From Leucocoprinus leucothites (taxonomy: Eukaryota > Basidiomycota > Agaricomycetes > Agaricales > Agaricaceae): 64,000 nucleotides of DNA. Under the pieces are notes generated by a model. That model had not been told where the DNA came from and did no database searches. It saw only the letters and a program-made list of their open reading frames with translations. The DNA is taken from NCBI GenBank assembly GCA_013368445.1, contig JAACJO010000032.1, positions 124,001 to 188,000 on the forward strand. Direction: 5' to 3'. The first letter of the stretch is position 1; the number at the start of each line of letters is the position of its first letter. A program made the translations under genes and the position numbers. Below, in pieces: positions 34,026-45,511 of the stretch.

Positions 34026-35168
34026 TCACGAACATGGACCTTGACTCCGACATCGCGTCTGGCAATGATGAGCTCAACACTATTGCAGAGGCCCCCAGGC
34101 CCTCCACCTCCACTCAGCCGGTCCGCATGATGGCGGACTTCAAGGCTGCTGCTGCCTCTATGAGGACTGACTTTCAGCTGCCCTCACCCTTTCCCTCGGT
34201 GCCCGCTGATATTCCATTGCCGGTGCCTTCTACTCCCCCAGTGGCTGACATCCCATCGCTACTGAAACCCTACACCATGGGCACATGCACGTTTGTGCCC
34301 ATTGCACCTCCTCCCCCTGCTGTGCCATCAGCCGCGTTGTCCTCCCCTGGGACCATGTCTGGAGATGATGCCACGGCCAAGCAGGCCTTCAAAGGCCTCA
34401 GGAAGTTCACGCGCTTCATGTGTGAGCTCTCTGATGATTCCCTCCTCAACAAGGAGTTTGCCAGAGCCTGTGCCAGCTACCTTGCTGGTGCAGTATACAA
34501 GTTTGATATGAGTGGGCACAGCAGTGCATGCATCTCCATGGGTGAAGAGTGGGCCGGCCGTGGCTGGACCACCTTTTGCTCCTTCATGCAAGGCTTTGCT
34601 CACTTTGTTGAGCCCGGGGCCTCCCCTAAAGACATGCACATCGCCCATGAGGTGACCCATGGATCCGCTGACAAAGCGGAACCACGTGACATCCACATGG
34701 GCTCCCCTAAGGCACCCAAGCAAACACCCAAGGCACTGTGGCCCACCCTGGCCTGTCCTCCTGTACTGCCCAAGCAAGCACCCTCTAAGGCACGTGCTAG
34801 TGGCCCCCCCCGAGTGCCCATGAAGGTGCCCATCCCCACTCCTGCTCTGGCACCTTGTCAGCGCTCGTTTGCAGAAGCCACCCATTCCGGTGCTTCAGTG
34901 CTGCCTGTGTTGCTTATCAAGCTAGCACAGGCAAACCCCTCCCTCGACCCTGATCGCATTGCCACAATGCATCAGGCTGCCACTGCCACTGCTGGCTCTG
35001 CAAAGAAGCCACGCATGACCACCGCTGGGCCTACCCACTGCCAACTCTTCCTGGATTTCACTGGCGATGCCAGCGAAATCACTTATCTCCATCACAAGGC
35101 CATGTGCCTCCTCAACGACACCCTCTCACATGCCAAGTCATCCTTGTGTGTTGAAAACATCACCAAGG
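34026..35168 (+). pseudogene. G1-2 gag, main segment
   Basis: Gag starts at ATG 18055 (MGRHKSKAVAHEITNMD), breaks at 18106 for L-3 and continues here with MDLDSDIASGNDELNTIAEAP. Domains in order: acidic N-terminus, MADFKAAAASMRTDF, Pro-rich linkers, CASYLAGAVYKF helix, HEVTHGSADKAEPRDIHMGS, Ala/Pro/Lys linker, FAEATHSGASVLPVLLIKLAQANPSL, CQLFLDFTGDASEITYLHHKAM. This segment has no nonsense codon; the frame is cut by G2-4 at 35168. Confidence 0.78.
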
Positions 35169-35192
35169 CATCCCTCCTTGACCTCTTACCAC

Positions 35193-35211
35193 CACCATCT
35201 ATTCGTTGGTG
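35193..35211 (+). other. G2 5' hairpin (G2-4)
   Basis: CACCA 35193-35197 and TGGTG 35207-35211 with loop TCTATTCGT, about 25 nt from the 5' end. Same position and stem as in G1-3; a longer version is in L-4. Confidence 0.55.
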
Positions 35212-35255
35212 TGTTTTAAGACGTCTAGTTTACATCGTATCTTTGCCTATCCTAC

Positions 35256-37142
35256 ATGGGCAAGCGAAAGTCTAAATCTAGGGCCCCCCCCCGCCAATCT
35301 ACCGAGTCCGCCGAGGCCTCCGCCGACGAGCTCAACATCGCTGAGATTTCCGAGGATGAACATCTCGACCCCTACGACGACCCCCACAATGTTTGCGGGT
35401 TCTTTGGACCTCCCCAGGCTGACAATTCGTCGCCTGGACCCTCTTCCCTGCCTGCCGCTGATGTTCCGTCGCGGTCGGTGGTTGCTCCCGTGGCTGACAT
35501 TCCGTCGCCGTCCCCAAAACCCTTCACCGCCAGCGGACAGACGTTCTACCCCGTGAAGGCTCTCCCCCCCCCAGCACCACCGTCCGCTGTCTCCTCTGGG
35601 TCAACTGAGGAGTCTGTTGAGACCCGGGCTCTTGCTGGGATTCGTTTCTTCTCCCGCTTCATCGGGAACGTTCCCTCAGGCCCTCTTCCAGAGGCCACCA
35701 CCGCCGTGATCATCCCGACTCTTGTTGGACTGGTTGTGGAAGTTCTCAACCGGGGCCAAGGCGACATGGCCCTCACCAATGAGCGAATGCGAGCCCAGGG
35801 ATGGGACACATTTGTGGATTTCATTCGGGACTGTGCCACCAGAGTTGAGGGGGCCTACCCTAAACCTACACGCGTCGCCCGCGAGGTGATCCATGGATCT
35901 GCTGACAAAGCGGAACCACACGACATTAACATGGGCTCCCCTGAAGCGCCCAAGCAGACTCCCTCGGATCGTCGGCCCGCCCCAGCCCGTCCCACCTTAC
36001 CGCCCAAGCAAGCGCCTGCTAAAGCACGTGCTAGTGGCCCCCCCCAAGCTAGAGTCAGGTCTGATGGCCAGGCTCAGTGAGCGCCCACCAAAGCACCCCC
36101 TCCTCCCACCTCGGTCAAGAAATCCTTCACTGAGGCGGCCCGCCTCGCCGGGGTTGCGTCACTCATTAAGTTGGTGCAATCCCACCCCGATCTCGACCCT
36201 GATCGCATCACCGCTATGCATCAGGCCACCCAAGCCACTGCCCCCGCCACTCGGAAGCTGCGCATGACAACCGCGGGCCCTACCCGCCGCCAACTTTTCC
36301 TCGACTTCGTCGGCAATGCCGATGAGGTCACCTATCTCCATCACAAGGCTATGCGCCTTCTCAATGACTCCCTCTCCCGCGCCAAGTCGATCTTGCGTGT
36401 GGAGAACATCACCAAGGCGTACAGCACGATCACGCTGCACACCTCCTCCGTTCCCTCTGATGCCGACTGTGACATCATTGAGTCCTCCATCCCCTCCGTC
36501 TTCACCGCCCCCTTTGCGATCAAGACGCGCCGCCCCAGGTCGAGGTCCTACCTCAAGGTCCTCGACGTCCCTTACTTCGTGAACGGTGTCCGCATCACAC
36601 CGAATCACATGACCAACCACATGCGACTGTCCGCCTTCAAGGACATTTTCGCAGATGTTTCCTCCGTGCGCATTATGCACAACTCCACCAGAGCCGACAC
36701 CGCCACTGTCTGGTTCGACCTCTGGGACTCTCAATCAGGAGCGAGCGCCAAGAAGCTCCTGGGCAAGTACCTTCACTTCGAGGGTGTGCAGTCTGTCATC
36801 CGGGCTACGCGCGCTCATCCAGGCAGTCCTCAGTGTCAGCGTTGCTGGCACTGGGGGCATTCTACCTCATTGTGCTGCGCCCGCACGCTGCGATGCGCCA
36901 CCTGCGGCGGTCCTCATTGTACTGAGAACCACCGCTCCCACTTGAGCTGTTGTAAGGGGAGTCCAAAGGCCAATCCCCCAATTCCACCCACCCCCGCCAA
37001 GGATCCCTGTCCTCATATCAAGTGCATCAACTGCGCCAAGTCGCATGCAGCTGACGATCGCAAATGCCCATTCTGGCGACACCGGTTTGACCGGCTTTGG
37101 CTTGAAAACCATTGTCACGATGCCGCTCGGTCGCGTCTGTAG
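35256..37142 (+). pseudogene. G2-4 gag, 628 codons, single nonsense codon
   Basis: ATG 35256 (MGKRKSKSRAPPRQS). Order: basic N-terminus; DELNIAEISEDEHLDPYDDPHNVCGFFGPPQAD; Pro-rich linker; helices FFSRFIGNVPSGPLPEATTA and RMRAQGWDTFVDFIRDCATR; HGSADKAEPHDINMGS; Lys/Ala/Pro linker; LIKLVQSHPDLDPDRITAMHQ; QLFLDFVGNADEVTYLHHKAM; SRSYLKVLDVPYFVNGVRIT; VWFDLWDSQSGASAKKLLG; knuckles CQRCWHWGHSTSLC, CATCGGPHCTENH, CINCAKSHAADDRKC; FWRHRFDRLWL. TGA at 36078-36080 (AQ-stop-AP) is probably a CGA. RNA-binding retroposon coat protein by homology to L ORF1; cellular site unknown. Close to a functional gene. Confidence 0.88.
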
Positions 37143-37429
37143 GGTTCTCTTCCCTATACGTCGCATTGTCCGCCCCCGCGCTGTGCGTGGTGGGCCCTGG
37201 AGATCCATGCCGTGCACGTCCATCTGCTGGTAAAACAGAACAACCCGACTTGTATTGTATTATGCTTTCATTTCGAACTATGTATCACTGCGTGAAGATG
37301 TCATTTGTACTAGGTGGACTTTGGACTCGTATTTATACCTAGTTATGTAGATGTGTAGTTGGTAGTGGTACTTTCTGCATGTTGTAGTAGTTGGGCGCGG
37401 ACTGCTATCGCGCACCACGTTATAAATTT

Positions 37430-37448
37430 GCGACCCCGGAGGGGTCGC
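37430..37448 (+). other. G2 3' terminal hairpin (G2-4)
   Basis: GCGACCCC-GGA-GGGGTCGC, perfect 8-bp stem, 6 bases before ATTGATTAAA and the A tail. It sits between the shared TATAAATT and ATTGATT parts of the terminal box. Confidence 0.72.
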
Positions 37449-37480
37449 ATTGATTAAAAAAAAAAAAAAAAAAAAAAAAA

Positions 37481-38216
37481 CATCACCAAGGCATACAGCA
37501 CTATCCCACTGTACACCTCTGCCATACCCTCGGACTCCGACACCACTGTTGTTGAGTCTGCTATCCCCTCCATCTTCACTGCCCCATTTGAGCTGAAGAC
37601 GCGCCACCCCAGGTCAAGGTCTTATCTCAAGATCCTCAATGTCCCCTTCCACATGAACAGCGTCTGTACCATGCCGATCAACATCACTGACTGTATGCAA
37701 TTGTCTCCATTCAAGGACACTTTTGGTGATGTTTCATCTGTGCACATCATGCACAACTCCCCCAAGGCCGACACCACCACTGTTTGGTTTGACCTATGGG
37801 ACTCTCAGTCAGGAGCTGGTGCCAAGAAGCTCCTCAACAAGTACCTCGACTTCAACAGTATGCAGGCCATCATTAAGCCCACCCGTGCCCACCCTGGTGT
37901 CCCCCAGTGCCAGCGTTGCTGGTGCTTTGGCCACTCTACCCCCACCTGCTGCAACCATGCACTCAGGTGTTCCCAGTGTGGTGGTCCTCACTGAAGTGAG
38001 AATCATTGCTCTACATCATCGTGCTGTAAGGGGAGTCCAAAGGCAAACCCCCCTATCCTGCCCACACCCGCCGGGGAGCCCTGTCCCCACATCTCATGTA
38101 TCAACTGCAAGAGTGACCATGCAGCTGATGATCAAAAGTGCCTGTTCTGGTGCCACCGGTTCGACCGTGATTGGCTTAGCCATCACAAGGAGGACAATAG
38201 GAAGCCCCAGGGGTAG
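37481..38216 (+). pseudogene. G1-2 gag, C-terminal segment with zinc knuckles
   Basis: Continues from 35168 after the duplicated ACATCACCAAGG. Contains FELKTRHPRSRSYLKILNV, FKDTFGDVSSV, VWFDLWDSQSGAGAKKLLNKYLDF, knuckle 1 CQRCWCFGHSTPTC, knuckle 2 CSQCGGPH (TGA at 37992-37994 just after), and knuckle 3 CINCKSDHAADDQKC followed by FWCHRFDRDWL. Ends at TAG 38214-38216. Confidence 0.78.
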
Positions 38217-38394
38217 GTTGTGTACCTGCCTCAACGCATCCCCCAACCCTGTCTCTTCATTGCTGGGGCCACACATGCATGTAAGCTTACTGTTAGAGGT
38301 CTGCAAGTTGGACTTGTAGTTTCATTTTGTTACTATGCCATGTTTCTTTGCCGTTGAGTAATGTACTGTATTTGCATCCTCCTTTCCCTCTAAC

Positions 38395-38420
38395 CACCAT
38401 CATCTATTTCTTTGATGGTG
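38395..38420 (+). other. L 5' hairpin (L-4)
   Basis: CACCATCA 38395-38402 pairs with TGATGGTG 38413-38420 (8 bp) around a 10-nt loop. L-3 has the same stem; L-7 is decayed. Confidence 0.6.
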
Positions 38421-38453
38421 ATTTATACTACATTGACTACAAATTCTACCATT

Positions 38454-41207
38454 ATGACTGTACCATCTCCATGGGCTGATCTTACGGGTACCCCACCACC
38501 GTCTTTGGACCCTATGAACATTGCCAACACTGAAACACATGTCTCAACCAGCAAGCGCGACCGCTCTTCATTGCCCACTCTCTCTATCAAATCCACCAAG
38601 TACTCTGTCCACAGTGATGCAAAGTCCGCCGCCACCTCCAGAGCTGGCCCTGATGAAGAAGAAAGTGGTGAGAGTGATTCTGATTCATCTGATGCTCCAA
38701 ACCCCTCCTCTCCTACAAACGCTCGCGCTGCACTATCCCATGCAGTGTTGCACTCATCTCTCAGAACCCCTTCTCCCTCATCACACTCAAGGTGAACTTG
38801 TGCTCGATGAAGGCTGGATATCACACCCAAAGCTATATCAAGAACAGCATCTATGAACATGTATGATGGCTTCAAGTCGCCTATTCCTTATCGCCGCTTT
38901 GGTGAAGGGTATATAGGTGAGCTCAAACCAGCTGATCCTCTGAACTTGAGCTCACACGGGGATGCATGGGGCGACCAAGAGGATGGGACATTCGAAGATG
39001 GGGTGCCGACCAGTAGGTTCTTTGGACCCCCACCCACCTTAAGGCTGCCTCATGTGATCCATGGATCCGCTGAGTCAGCAGAACCTGTGCCAACTGGCAC
39101 CCCAGCTACCTTCTTTGCCGGTTCACCCAGTACTAATGATGTCATATCTGATGTCACACATGATGTCACCGGTGATGTCATTGCACAGCCGCAGGAATCT
39201 AGGCCTGCACAGCCACAACTTCTGGATCTTAAGGATCCATCTAATACAGCCACCGAAGAAACTTTGATTGTTGGTGAAGCTGCCTTCAAAGCGCTCGAGG
39301 TGCTCAAATTTGCTACTAATTTCTTCAGACACTGTGCTGTGCTCAATCTGTGGCCCGGAGACAAAGACCCAAGGTTTCCCCAAATGGGGGAACCTATTTT
39401 TTGCTTACTAACATCTATGTTTGAGTCAGGCTGGGACCACTTACCCATCAATGGCGAAAGCGGACTCACGATTATTGAAGCACTGAGACAATATCTCAGC
39501 CCTCTCCCCAACATCCCTATGATGGACTCTTCCCCCCCCCCACAGGGTAAGGGTAAGAGTAAGAGAGTACATAGATCCTCCCCATCATCCATCCATACCC
39601 CCAAATTCCCGCCTGGCATCGTCGTTGGGCAAACTAATCACACAGATCATTTTGACCATGAAGCCATGAACATTGATCAAGCCCCTCTCACTGAGGGCAA
39701 ACCTCCTCCTCCCCAGAATGACGTCTCGTCTTCTGGTAAGGCACATGATGTCTTGTCTGTGTCAGGTCACCAACAGGCAAAGAATGACATCACATCTTCG
39801 AAACCTGTTGGTCCTATCCAAGTATCCCGGGCTCCTCCCCTACCGCCTCCCAATCATGTGACTCCAAGGAATGGGAATAGGAACTTTGAGCATTCAGTCG
39901 GGTGCCCTTCAGCTGATGGTCAGGCTCAACCATCAAAACCCCATACTAAGAACGCCAGCGCTTCTGAATTGCCAACCCCTATTCCCCCTCCTGACTGTAA
40001 GGCATCCACCAAACCCCTTATGGAACACTTCAACAAGAAGAGTGCATTGTTCGCTGATGCTGCCCGATGGGGTGTCCAGCCAACTACCCCTTCCTCCACT
40101 TCCTCCAATATTGATAGGGTTAAGATGCAAGAAATGATACTCGCCTACCCTGAACTTTCCTACAACAAAGTCCTTGCTATGTACAAGGCCGGTTTCAGTA
40201 GCGCCCAGTCCCAAGCGCCCGAACCGACAATGACCATGAGTGCCCAACGCGCCAAACTGAAGATGACCACACATGGCCCTACACATTGCCAGGTCCTCAT
40301 CCCTTTTGAGGGAAGTATTATCGCTGACCACATCAAAGACTTTAATAAGGCGGCTGAGTTCTGCAATCATGGTCTTACAGCCACTCTATCCAAACTGCAT
40401 GTTGAATCTGTTCGTGAATCGTATAATGGACTCTCTATCACCACATCAAGTGTTGCTACCCCCGCAGACCTTGACACCATAAAATCCTGGCTGAAAAAAG
40501 CCTGGCAACTCGGAGACGCTATTCCCATCGAGCCCCATCTTCCACAATCCAAATCATTCCTTAAGATTGTTGGTGTCCCTTATTGGGTAGCCAATTCATC
40601 TAATCCCCTCTCCCCCACATTTGTCGAACAGGCCCTTGGCCAATCCCCCCTATTTGAAAACATCATTCTTGCTGCACACCCTCACATTATGAAAGCATCC
40701 CCTAAATTGGACACAGCTGTAGTGTGGTTCGACATTTGGGACTCTCAAAATGGTACCAAGGCCAAGACATTGGTTAACCGTACCATTAACTTCAGTCACC
40801 ATGTCGGCACTATTCGCGCTACTAGTATGCACCCAGGCATTGCGCAATGCAGGAACTGTTGGCGGTGGGGTCACCCCACCCACACGTGTCGGGCTCTTGG
40901 GGCTTGCTGTCAAATATGTGGAGGTCCTCATCATGTTGAGAATCATTGTTCCATGGCTTGGTGCTGTAAAGCCAACCCCAAATCAAACCCCCCTTGTGAG
41001 GCTACCCCTGACGGTATCCCATGCCCTCATCATGACAATTTCAAATGTCTCAACTGCAAGGGTGATCATCATGCTAATGATTCTAAATGTCCATTCTGGA
41101 GAAACAGGTTCAACAGGACCTGGCATTCTAACAAAGCCGCTGAATCATGCACTGCACATGCTGTTTGTGCTAACACCAATCACTCCGGTGGCGGAGTTGC
41201 CGTTTAA
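38454..41207 (+). pseudogene. L-4 ORF1 (gag-like), single nonsense codon
   Basis: ATG 38454 (MTVPSPWADLTGTPPP). In order: Ser/Asp/Glu-rich N-terminus, TGA at 38793-38795 (relative L-3 has an open codon there), YDGFKSPIPYRRFGEGYIGEL, HVIHGSAESAEPVP, helical VGEAAFKALEVLKFATNFFRHC, the MGEPIFCLLTSMFESGWD block, basic/Pro linker, FADAARWGVQ, QVLIPFEGSIIADHIKDFNKAAEF, SKSFLKIVGVPYW, VVWFDIWDSQNGTKAKTLVN, knuckles CRNCWRWGHPTHTC, CQICGGPHHVENH, CLNCKGDHHANDSKC, then FWRNRFNRTWH. Stop TAA 41205-41207. About 918 codons. Likely RNA-binding chaperone of the LINE RNP. Confidence 0.88.
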
Positions 41208-41209
41208 AT

Positions 41210-44200
41210 ATGTCTGGTAAGAACAATGTTATTTCGTCTGTTTGTATCTATTTGCAGAACGTGGGATGCTCCTATGCCCTAGTTGATACCATTCTCGAGT
41301 CCAGGAAGCTGGACTTTGACATTATTTTTCTACAGGAACCTCCTTGGAATCACATTTGCAAAGCACCTTCTACAACTAACCCTGAAGGGGATGATGTCAT
41401 AGGTGCTCCTATCCACCCTGAATGGCTGTGTATGGTCCGACCTACCAAGCCCAATGACTCCCGTCCACAAACTTTAACCTATGTTCACAGACAACTACTT
41501 TGTATGAGACCCATCCTTCAACAGGAGTGGGTAAACCATCGCAACATTCAAATCCTAGGCTTGTTCAACCAGGGTAACTACATTCATTTCCTTAACATAT
41601 ATTCCAATTCATTATCATCAGTGTTAAACTTTCTCTCTACAAACTTTATTGATATTCCCAACATTGTATACATGGGGGGTGATTTTAATTCCTGTTCTCC
41701 AGAATGGGATCCTTCAGCCTCATACGTCCCTCAATCCACCATAACTCTAATGGAGTTAGCAGATTGTTTCAACCTTTCCAGGTCTATACCGACCATTTTC
41801 TCTCCAACCTATTTTTCTCCTATTGAAAATCATGACAATTCTGTTATCGATCTCATTTTTTGTGCTAATGATTCCATTTCACATATTATTGATGTAAATT
41901 CGAGACTGCCATTGATCATACACCTTTACTTATCGATCTTCCAATTCGCCCAGATCATATTAATTATAAAAAATGTGTATTACCAAAAGATAGCGATGAA
42001 GAGACTGCCTTCATTTCCCAGGTCTCAGAGCATCTTGCGGTTCTGGATTGTTCGAACATTCATTCCACCTCTTGTTTGGACAATATTTCCCACTCTATTT
42101 CTAGTATTCTATCCAACTCTTGGAATTCGAATTCTAAAACCGTATGGATCACTAACTGGTCAAAAGAATGGTGGGCTCCTCACTGTTCTGAGACTTTACT
42201 TGTGTACTGGAAATCGAGAGATCAAAAAGATTGGCAAGCATTTAGGATGGCTACATGAGCCGCCAAACGCTCTTTCTTCGATGAGCGTATTCACAAAATT
42301 GCCTCAACCAACAAACGACCCTGGGACCTTATGGAATGGGTCAAACAACGAAAACTACCTGCCATTGAGGGCATCAGGTACCAAGGATGCCCTTGTAATG
42401 ACCTTCTGGATCTGTGGAATGTGCTTCACTCATCATACAACTCTGCGTCGGGCCATCCGGTAAGCCCTCATATTCTGAATGAAATGAAATCCCTTCCTTC
42501 TTGATCTTGGGCAAACTTCTCTGCTCTCGAACTCACTGAATCCCTACAATCTTGTGCTAACTCTTCAGCACCTGGCCCTGATCATGTCTCATGGAAACAT
42601 CTGAAGTCCATCGTTGCACATAATGATTGCTTGAAGAATATTCTATTAATCGCTAACATATGTGTACGTCTTTCTTACTGGCTGAGTCACTTCAAAGACT
42701 CGGTCTCTATCATCATCCCCAAGCCAATAAACCGGCCTATGATACCCTGAAAGTGTTCCGCCCTATTGTCCTACTAAATACTTGAGGCAAACTAATCAAA
42801 AGATGATCACACGCTGCATGCAATTTGAAGTGGTATCCTTAGACGTCCTTCATCCAAACCAAATGGGCAGAGTTATTCAGCATTCCACTGAGGATGCCAG
42901 TGTTTTCCTCACTCACATCATTCGGGCTGGTTGGGCCAAAGGTATGATCACTAGTGTTTGCACTTTTGACATCGCCCAATTTTTCCCTTCTCTAAATCAC
43001 GATATTCTTACTGATATTCTACGACACCAGGGTTCGCCCCAGAGCTCGTAAAATTCTTCTCTCATTACCTCATAGGTCGATCGACTCAATTCATGTGGAA
43101 CACCTTCCTGTCTGATGCTCACAATGTGGATGTTGGCATAGGGCAAGGTTCAGCTCTTTCACTCATACTATCAGTGCTTTATTTAGTGCCTCTCATGTTT
43201 ATGTTCAAGCAACACACTTGATTACAATCTATCCCCTCCTCCCTTTTATCTTTTGTTGATGATGGGCTTTGTATATCTCAAGCGAAGAACTATACTGACA
43301 CAACCTCTTCCCTTAAAGCAGCTTACTCCATCATTAACTCCATATGCACCGACCTCGGATTAGTCGTTGAACATGACAAATCTGAAGTCTTCTACTTCTC
43401 TCACCATCACAATGATACAAACCCCCCTCTGGACCTGTCTGAAGTCGGTGGTCCCATCCTTCATCCTAAATGCTTCTGGTGTTACTTGGGTTTTTATTTT
43501 GACTGTTGACTCTCATTCCAAGAACACATTCGCTATTACTCTACCAAGGCATTATCCACTGTGAAAGCTATGGGTATGCTAGGTAACTCTACCCGTGGCC
43601 TCCTTCCCCTTCAGAAACAACTTTTATATAGGTCATGTGTTGTCCCAGTGGCAACATGTGGCTTTTGACTATGGTACTTTGAAGGCACTCATAACAAGGT
43701 GCTACTCAAGTCCCTCTCATCCATGCAAAGGCGTGCGGCTATCTGGATCACTGGCACCTTTCGTACATCTCCATCTGGTGGTGCTGAAAGTATCACTGGT
43801 CTTATTCCTATTCATCTTCATCTCTGTAAATTAGCCATTTGTTCATCGTATCGAGTTTCTACTTTACCCTCTAATCATGCATTATAATCTCTTTTATCTG
43901 ACCAATTCTCTCTTAATTCCTCCCCTCATCCCCAATTGCTTCGCCTTCTCACTCCGGCCAAAAAAGCTAAAGTAAAAGGCCCTATTATTGATGTAGATAA
44001 TTCTCTCTCTCATCTGTCCGATTCTTTTTCCCCTTTTTCTTCTGAATCTAAGCCTGGTTCTTGTCTCATGAACATCTATCCTGATTCCATTCATTTCCAT
44101 CCTTGTAATCGCTTGGACAAACATGAAACATATAAGCATGTATTGTCTCTCAACTTGGTCTTTTCCTCTTCTTCTTTGAATCGTAATTGTATTTCAGTGG

Positions 44201-45157
44201 TCACTGATGCATCTGTTCCTCTTGTAGGTTCCCTTCAGGCGGTTTTGGCAGCACACTTATATTGCAGCAGATGACAAGTGTCCCATGCGAAACAGGCAAG
44301 CGGCTGGGCTTCATCCATGGATGCGGAACTCTACTCCATTTGTATTGGCATTGCTAAAGCCATCTCCCTCCAGTGCGACCATATCATCCTCATCACCGAC
44401 TATCTTCCAGCAGCCAAGCTGGCAGTTGATCCCTCTATCCATTTGAGTCAGTCACAGTCTATTCAAGTTTGCCGGCTTCTTTCCAACTGGCTTACAGCAA
44501 ACCATCATGCTCCATTGACTTCTGGGATGTACTGCCCAAGTGGCACTGGAAACCCCATCTTAAAGTCCATAATGACATCACCTCCATGTGTATACACGCC
44601 CCTTCCCACACAGGTGCCACCCTCGACTTTCTATGACGCAAAGCCACCAACGATTGCCAGAAATCCTGGGAATCCACATTCTGGAAGAAGAAGTACCACG
44701 GCAACAGTTTCCTTCTTTCAAAGAAAAACCACAAGTTCCTCATTCCCACCTACATCAAGGGAGGCACGTGGCTTCCTTTAGCCAACAAATCACCATCACT
44801 ATGCGCTCATATGACTCGGGCCATTCTAAATCATGCTCTGATTGGAGCATATCGCAAAAGATTCTTCCTCTTGAACCTAAATCCTGTCGTTGTGGCCATT
44901 GCCTGGAAACACGACATCATATCCTATGCTACTGCCCTCTATATCCCATCCGTACTCAATGGGTGCAATGTGCTTTCCCTCAGTATGAGTTCCTCGTCGA
45001 GTTCTTAAAAAAGAACCTGGCCACTTTTGCTTTCACCAATCATGACACATGTCCACCACTGCTTCAAGCCCCTGTGCCTGCCGAACCAAATGAAGGTGAA
45101 CTATATTCTTTTATCTCTTCTCTTCTCTTTTCTCTTGAGTCTGATCTCTGTATATAA
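41210..45157 (+). pseudogene. L-4 ORF2: APE endonuclease, RT, RNase H, zinc finger (frameshifted)
   Basis: ATG 41210, two bases after the ORF1 stop. Endonuclease: IIFLQEPPWNH, GGDFNSCSPEWD; a frameshift near 41910 destroys the SDHAP motif. RT blocks near 42782-43500 (FDIAQFFPSLNHD, GQGSALS, FVDDGLCIS) with several stops. RNase H VVTDASVPL near 44205, TGA 44272-44274, LITDYLPAAKL, then the finger SCRCGHCLETRHHILCYC and stop at 45157. Compared with L-7, frameshifts as well as nonsense codons have accumulated. Confidence 0.85.
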
Positions 45158-45226
45158 CACCTTGTTCTATAGTCTCTCTTGAGTCTTCTCTATTTTGCTG
45201 GACTAATTGTGTATAGTCTATGTCTT

Positions 45227-45245
45227 AAGCGGTCTCCGACCGCTT
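45227..45245 (+). other. L 3' UTR hairpin (L-4)
   Basis: AAGCGGTC-TCC-GACCGCTT, perfect stem; the loop differs from L-2 (GGA). Confidence 0.7.
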
Positions 45246-45511
45246 CATGTACCCCAGCTTGCTGTAGTGTACCATCTGTTTGTAATATTTAGTTGAAAGC
45301 AGACTGCGATTGAGCACCGCTATATAAATTCATTGATTAAAAATAAAAAATAAAAAAAAAAGTACTGTATTTGGACAGGACTTTATCTATTCTCATCTTT
45401 GTAGTATTTGGCTTAGGTAGTGGTACTTAGGTCCTGTACTATGTTGGCGGGGCACGGACTGCGACCGGGCACCGCACAATAAATCATTGATTTTTTTTAA
45501 AAAAAAAAAAA

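Larger units (their letters stand above)
35169..37480 (+). mobile_element. G2-4: full-length, best-preserved gag-only retroposon
   Basis: 5' end CATCCCTCC at 35169, 26-base A tail to 37480, terminal hairpin perfect. TSD about ACATCACCAAGG (35157-35168 and about 37480-37491), inside the G1-2 gag; CA at the junction is ambiguous. High CpG content relative to its siblings and one nonsense codon suggest a recent insertion. Confidence 0.92.
38375..45361 (+). mobile_element. LINE L-4, full length (about 7.0 kb)
   Basis: 5' end CATCCTCCTTTCC at 38375, A-rich tail ending 45361. TSD GTACTGTATTTG at 38363-38374 and 45362-45373 (12 bp, exact), in the 3' UTR of G1-2. 5' UTR of about 79 nt, ORF1, ORF2, then a 3' UTR with hairpin 45227-45245. 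Confidence 0.93.
13036..45511 (+). mobile_element. G1-2: complete gag-only retroposon in five pieces spread over 32 kb
   Basis: Pieces: 13036-13113 (5' UTR), 18033-18106 (end of 5' UTR and first gag codons), 34026-35168 (gag), 37481-38374 (gag end, 3' UTR), 45362-45511 (3' end, poly(A)). Interrupted in order by G2-2, L-3, G2-4 and L-4, each with its own TSD. Its own TSD is the exact 15-bp GAGTGAAGAAGTGGA. Total own length is about 2.3 kb. The tail has AATAAATCATTGA before the A-run. Confidence 0.9.

Noticed and set aside
38412..38453. Earlier L-4 ORF1 starts (ATG 38415)
   Set aside because: It lies in the 5' hairpin and has no counterpart ATG in L-7; the Met at 38454 is shared by L-3, L-4 and L-7.
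40273..40482. Short plus-strand frames inside L ORF1 and ORF2 in other phases
   Set aside because: Overlap the recognised LINE coding frames and lack any conserved motif.
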